Positions 61,248 to 64,000 of a stretch of 64,000 nt of DNA are shown here, piece by piece. Location of the stretch: assembly GCF_022440805.1 (NCBI RefSeq), contig NZ_JAKNTK010000001.1:1736001-1800000 (forward strand), in the 5' to 3' direction. This stretch comes from Holdemania massiliensis (lineage in GTDB: Bacteria > Bacillota_I > Bacilli_A > Erysipelotrichales > Erysipelotrichaceae). Position 1 is the first letter of the stretch, and the number at the start of each line of letters is the position of its first letter. The notes below the pieces were generated by a model that saw only the letters and a program-made list of their open reading frames with translations, was not told where the DNA came from and ran no database searches. A program made the position numbers and the translations under genes.

Positions 61248-62096
61248 ATCGAGCTTTCTGAAATACTGAATCGCCTGGGTATTCAGCCCGGTGTGAACGG
61301 CGACGACATTGACAAGCTTAATGATCTGAACCTCTGACTTCGGGAAGGTGCGCCGCAGGATCGCAGCCAGCTGTTCCGCGGTCTGCGGAGCGTCGACATG
61401 CGCGACTGTAATGGAATAGTGCTCGTCGATGCTGTCTTCCTTCATGATCTGCACAGCCCGCTCCAACGCGCGGGTATAGGTTCTGACTTTTTCTTTGACG
61501 TCAATCCGGCCCATTGTGCGCTGGTTAATCTCCAGAATCGGCTTGATCTTTAATAATCCAGCCAAGGTTGCGGCCAGCGGCGTCAAGCGTCCGCCGCGTT
61601 TCAAATGCTGCATGTCGCTTGGCAGAATCAGCGTATTGGTCGTGTCGATCACTTGCTGGCAGGCTGCCTGAATGTCCTCCATCGAAGCTCCCGCCTCCGC
61701 CATCTGCTTCGCTGTGCGGATTAGGTATTCCTGAACTACGGCGGTGACATGCGTATCAATCGTGATGATCGGCAGGTCTAACTGCGCTGCTGTGGTCTGC
61801 ATTGCGCTGATTGTGCCGGACAGACCGCTGCAGATCGGAACGGCAAAGATGAGCTCATAACCTTCCGCCTTTAGTTTTTCAAAACATTCCTGAATCCGCC
61901 CCAAAGCCGGCAGGGACGTTGCCATAGCTTTCTGCTGCTGAAGCAGGGTGATCAGCTGATCCTTGTCAATGTCTTCCATATCCTGAAGACTGCGGCCGTC
62001 CACACTGATCTGAAGCGGCAGGCTGATGATATCGTCAGCCGCCATTTCGGCTGCGGTTTTTCCGATGCCGCTGTCGGTAACAAAGGCTATTTTCAT
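61245..62096 (-). CDS. DegV-family protein (second copy)
   Basis: A 283-residue DegV/FakB-type fatty-acid-binding protein. N-terminal AFVTDSGIGKTAAE; ATSLPALGRIQECF near 60; CSGLSGTISAMQT near 92; MQHLKRGGRLTPLAAT near 165. Metals not needed. It differs in several binding residues from the copy at 43140 (for example, CSGLSGT against SSQLSGT). FakB paralogues often bind different acyl chains. ATG 62096 has AAGGAGTGAAGA-type leader. Single gene. Confidence 0.88.
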   Translation of the reverse strand: MKIAFVTDSGIGKTAAEMAADDIISLPLQISVDGRSLQDMEDIDKDQLITLLQQQKAMATSLPALGRIQECFEKLKAEGYELIFAVPICSGLSGTISAMQTTAAQLDLPIITIDTHVTAVVQEYLIRTAKQMAEAGASMEDIQAACQQVIDTTNTLILPSDMQHLKRGGRLTPLAATLAGLLKIKPILEINQRTMGRIDVKEKVRTYTRALERAVQIMKEDSIDEHYSITVAHVDAPQTAEQLAAILRRTFPKSEVQIIKLVNVVAVHTGLNTQAIQYFRKLD

Positions 62097-62099
62097 AGT

Positions 62100-62348
62100 T
62101 CTTCACTCCTTATATCCTTAATTTTAACGCGATCTGATTTAGAAGTAAACTAATATCCACAGACAGAAAAGGCGGTTTGTCGTACATTCAAAGAAGATCA
62201 AAGGTTAATAACAAAGAAGAAAAGGTAGAAATAGAGGAAGTCTGTCAGGAAAAGTAAATTTAAGAGAGCGTTTTTTTGATTACAAGCTTTGTTATTGTTA
62301 AAAAATAATTTCAAAAATCGGGGAACTAGAAAAAAATTCAATTCGAAA
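62100..62348. other. intergenic region, AT-rich
   Basis: Between degV and dnaE lie about 465 bases without a gene. This left part is AT-rich and shows no structure that I can support. Confidence 0.5.
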
Positions 62349-62377
62349 TTGACGTCAAACTCATTCTCTTTTATAAT
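62349..62377 (+). promoter_or_regulatory. strong sigma-A promoter upstream of a hairpin and dnaE
   Basis: TTGACG (62349-62354) and a perfect TATAAT (62372-62377) with 17-base spacing. Transcription would start about 10 bases before the hairpin at 62393 and about 180 bases before dnaE. Confidence 0.75.
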
Positions 62378-62392
62378 TATTTAAGCAGAAAA

Positions 62393-62420
62393 CCCATAAG
62401 TCTTTAGCTTATGGGAGGTT
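62393..62420 (+). mobile_element. orphan hairpin resembling an IS200/IS605 end
   Basis: CCCATAAG (62393-62400) pairs perfectly with CTTATGGG (62408-62415) around the loop TCTTTAG, and is followed by AGGTTCAC. This sequence type (short GC-capped stem, TCTTTA loop, GGTTCAC end) is what I recall from the right ends of IS200/IS605 elements. No tnpA or tnpB frame is near, so it would be a solo remnant. It could equally be a plain RNA hairpin. Confidence 0.4.
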
Positions 62421-62565
62421 CACAATTAACTCAAGAGAAAGAGCGACCATAAAAAACGAAGAGGAATGATCCGGTGAAGATTCAGGCGGTCTGTCAGGCA
62501 AAAAGGGTAAGAGTGGCTGAGGCGGCCGCTTTATGGTAAAATAAATACAGAAGGGAGTGCTGAAT

Positions 62566-64000
62566 ATGAGCGTTCATCTGCATGCACGAAGTTGTTATAC
62601 GTTATTAAACAGCACTCTGACCATACCGCAGTTGGTTTCTCAGGCTAAACAGGCAGGTTATGGTGCGATTGCCTGTACGGATGAGAAAGTCATGCACGGC
62701 GCGATGGAGTTTTGGAAGTGCTGTCAGAAAGAACAGATTAAACCGCTTTTTGGCTTGGAAATCCAGGTGAAAATTGAAGAAGAAATTGTCGCGATGACGG
62801 TGCTGGCACGGGACAACGAAGGCTATGTCGGACTGATGGAAGTATCGAGCCGCCTGTGCGAGGACAATGCGCAGCTGACACTGGATCAGATTCAGCCACA
62901 TCTGGATCATTGGGTGCTGATTGTTTATGGCGAGGGCGGTTTTGCTGAAAGCGAGCTGATTCAGGAGGACCGCCGTGGGTTGGGTGATAAGCTGGGATGG
63001 CTGAAAACGCAGCTTCCGCTGTTTTATATGGCGATTTCGTTCAATGACGCGTCATTCTGGAAATTAAAGAATATTTTATTGAAGCAGGTGTGCGGCGCTC
63101 AGGATATCCCGACAGTGGCGCTGTCAAAAATTTATTACGGTAAGGCTGAGGATGCGCAGCTGTTTAAGATTGTCAATGGCATTCGACTGTCCAAGACGAT
63201 CAATGACAAAACGCTGCCGTCAGTCAATGGCCGTTATCTGCGCACGCCGGCGGAAATGGAACAGCTGTATGACGCTGAGGATCTGCAGGCGAGCGATCAC
63301 ATCGCCTCGATCTGCAACGTGACGATGGAACTGGCAAAGACGACGCTGCCGGCTTTTCCTTGTCCGCAAGGTGTATCTTCAAAGCAGTATTTAACCCAAC
63401 TGTGCTTGGCAGGATTAAAAAAACGGCGGCAGGGACTGCCGGAGGATCCGGCTTACCGGCGGCGGTTAAAATATGAGCTGGACGTTATTTTGACGATGCA
63501 CTTTGAAGACTATTTTTTAATCGTCTGGGATTTTATCCGGTTTGCCCGCAAAGCGGGAATTTATGTCGGACCTGGACGGGGCAGTGCGGCGGGATCCTTG
63601 GTTGCCTATGTATTGGGGATTACGCATGTGGATCCGCTGCAGTACGGCTTGCTTTTTGAACGCTTTTTGAATCCGGAGCGCATTTCGATGCCGGATATTG
63701 ATACGGATTTTCCGGATAATCGGCGCGATGAAGTGATTCGGTATGTCGCTGAAAAGTATGGCGAGAAGCATGTCGCACATATCGCTACCTTTGGTACCTT
63801 AGGGGCAAAGCAGGTGCTGCGGGACGTCGGACGGGTGATGGAAATCCCGTTGAGGGAAGTGGATATGTTATGCAAGGCGGTGCCGTTTGGCATTAAAATG
63901 ACGCTGCAGACCGCGATCCAGCAGAATCCGCGCTTTCATCAGATGGTCTATGCCGATCGGCGGTATCAGGAATTATTTGAAACCGCGCTGCGGATTGAGG
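62566..64000 (+). CDS. dnaE: DNA polymerase III alpha subunit (DnaE), 5' part
   Basis: The gene runs off the end; 478 codons are present. It is the replicative polymerase of the Gram-positive DnaE type. PHP domain: SVHLHARSCYTLLN at the start; the segment where related enzymes have a metal-binding Asp-His reads ACTDEKVMHG, so the PHP site is probably inactive. The polymerase core begins near 300, with GPGRGSAAGSLVAYVLG near 340 and the two catalytic aspartates in MPDIDTDFPD near 380. AAGGGAGTG precedes ATG 62566. The tau-, fingers- and OB-domains lie outside the window. Confidence 0.95.
   Translation, partial: MSVHLHARSCYTLLNSTLTIPQLVSQAKQAGYGAIACTDEKVMHGAMEFWKCCQKEQIKPLFGLEIQVKIEEEIVAMTVLARDNEGYVGLMEVSSRLCEDNAQLTLDQIQPHLDHWVLIVYGEGGFAESELIQEDRRGLGDKLGWLKTQLPLFYMAISFNDASFWKLKNILLKQVCGAQDIPTVALSKIYYGKAEDAQLFKIVNGIRLSKTINDKTLPSVNGRYLRTPAEMEQLYDAEDLQASDHIASICNVTMELAKTTLPAFPCPQGVSSKQYLTQLCLAGLKKRRQGLPEDPAYRRRLKYELDVILTMHFEDYFLIVWDFIRFARKAGIYVGPGRGSAAGSLVAYVLGITHVDPLQYGLLFERFLNPERISMPDIDTDFPDNRRDEVIRYVAEKYGEKHVAHIATFGTLGAKQVLRDVGRVMEIPLREVDMLCKAVPFGIKMTLQTAIQQNPRFHQMVYADRRYQELFETALRIE

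Overview
The window reads as chromosomal DNA of a low-to-mid GC, spore-forming Bacillota (Firmicutes), most likely of the Erysipelotrichia/Holdemania type. Supporting signs are AGGAGG-type ribosome sites and sigma-A promoters, a tyrosine T-box leader, an FMN riboswitch, a comG pseudopilus operon, the MEP isoprenoid genes ispH and ispG, and endospore genes (dpaA, dpaB, spoIVA and a probable cse60). The EF-P loop is of the NKTAMRQ type that I associate with Mollicutes and Erysipelotrichia. The genus-level guess is inference only. No rRNA, tRNA, CRISPR array, prophage or intact insertion sequence was seen.

Layout. 0.2-4 kb: ytxG/ytxH-like genes, a CcpA-like LacI regulator, then T-box and tyrS. 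4-7.3 kb: a large secreted transglutaminase-domain protein with a C-terminal membrane anchor. 7.4-10.1 kb: a compact sporulation operon dpaA-dpaB-dapA-cse60-DUF1540. 10.3-13.2 kb: lipoprotein, MurJ-type flippase and rRNA pseudouridine synthase. 13.4-15.6 kb: WG-repeat lipoprotein and a divergent XRE regulator/membrane pair. 15.8-23.7 kb: ispH, DEAD-box helicase, endonuclease IV, a transglutaminase-like lipoprotein, a methyltransferase, a PfkB kinase and ispG. 23.9-29.9 kb: K+/H+ antiporter (apparently with a non-canonical start), PBP2, rpmG, a metallo-beta-lactamase-fold hydrolase and a zinc-finger/HTH/DUF2087 regulator. 30-34.5 kb: comGA to comGG-like genes, a small membrane protein and efp. 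34.6-43 kb: FMN riboswitch-ribU, an acidic membrane protein, cmk, der, gpsA and a SWIM-SNF2 helicase. 43-52.3 kb: DegV, then a sugar locus with a LevR-like regulator, mannose-family PTS EIIA/B/C/D and two NagA-like deacetylases. 52.3-64 kb: LytTR/DUF3021 pair, NSS transporter, two paralogous Rpn-like proteins, HtrA, spoIVA with a clear sigma-E promoter, a small membrane/zinc-ribbon/MarR operon under a palindromic operator, a second DegV, an orphan IS200/IS605-like hairpin, and the start of dnaE, which runs off the end.

Much of the gene order follows the Bacillus backbone (ytxGH-ccpA-tyrS; murJ-ytzG; ispH-cshB-nfo; comG-efp; cmk-der-gpsA-spoIVA). The unusual parts are the LevR-like activator that has lost GAFTGA and the Walker B aspartate, the sporulation operon that carries its own dapA, the antiporter with no usable ATG/GTG/TTG behind its ribosome site, and the orphan transposon-type hairpin placed directly behind a strong promoter.
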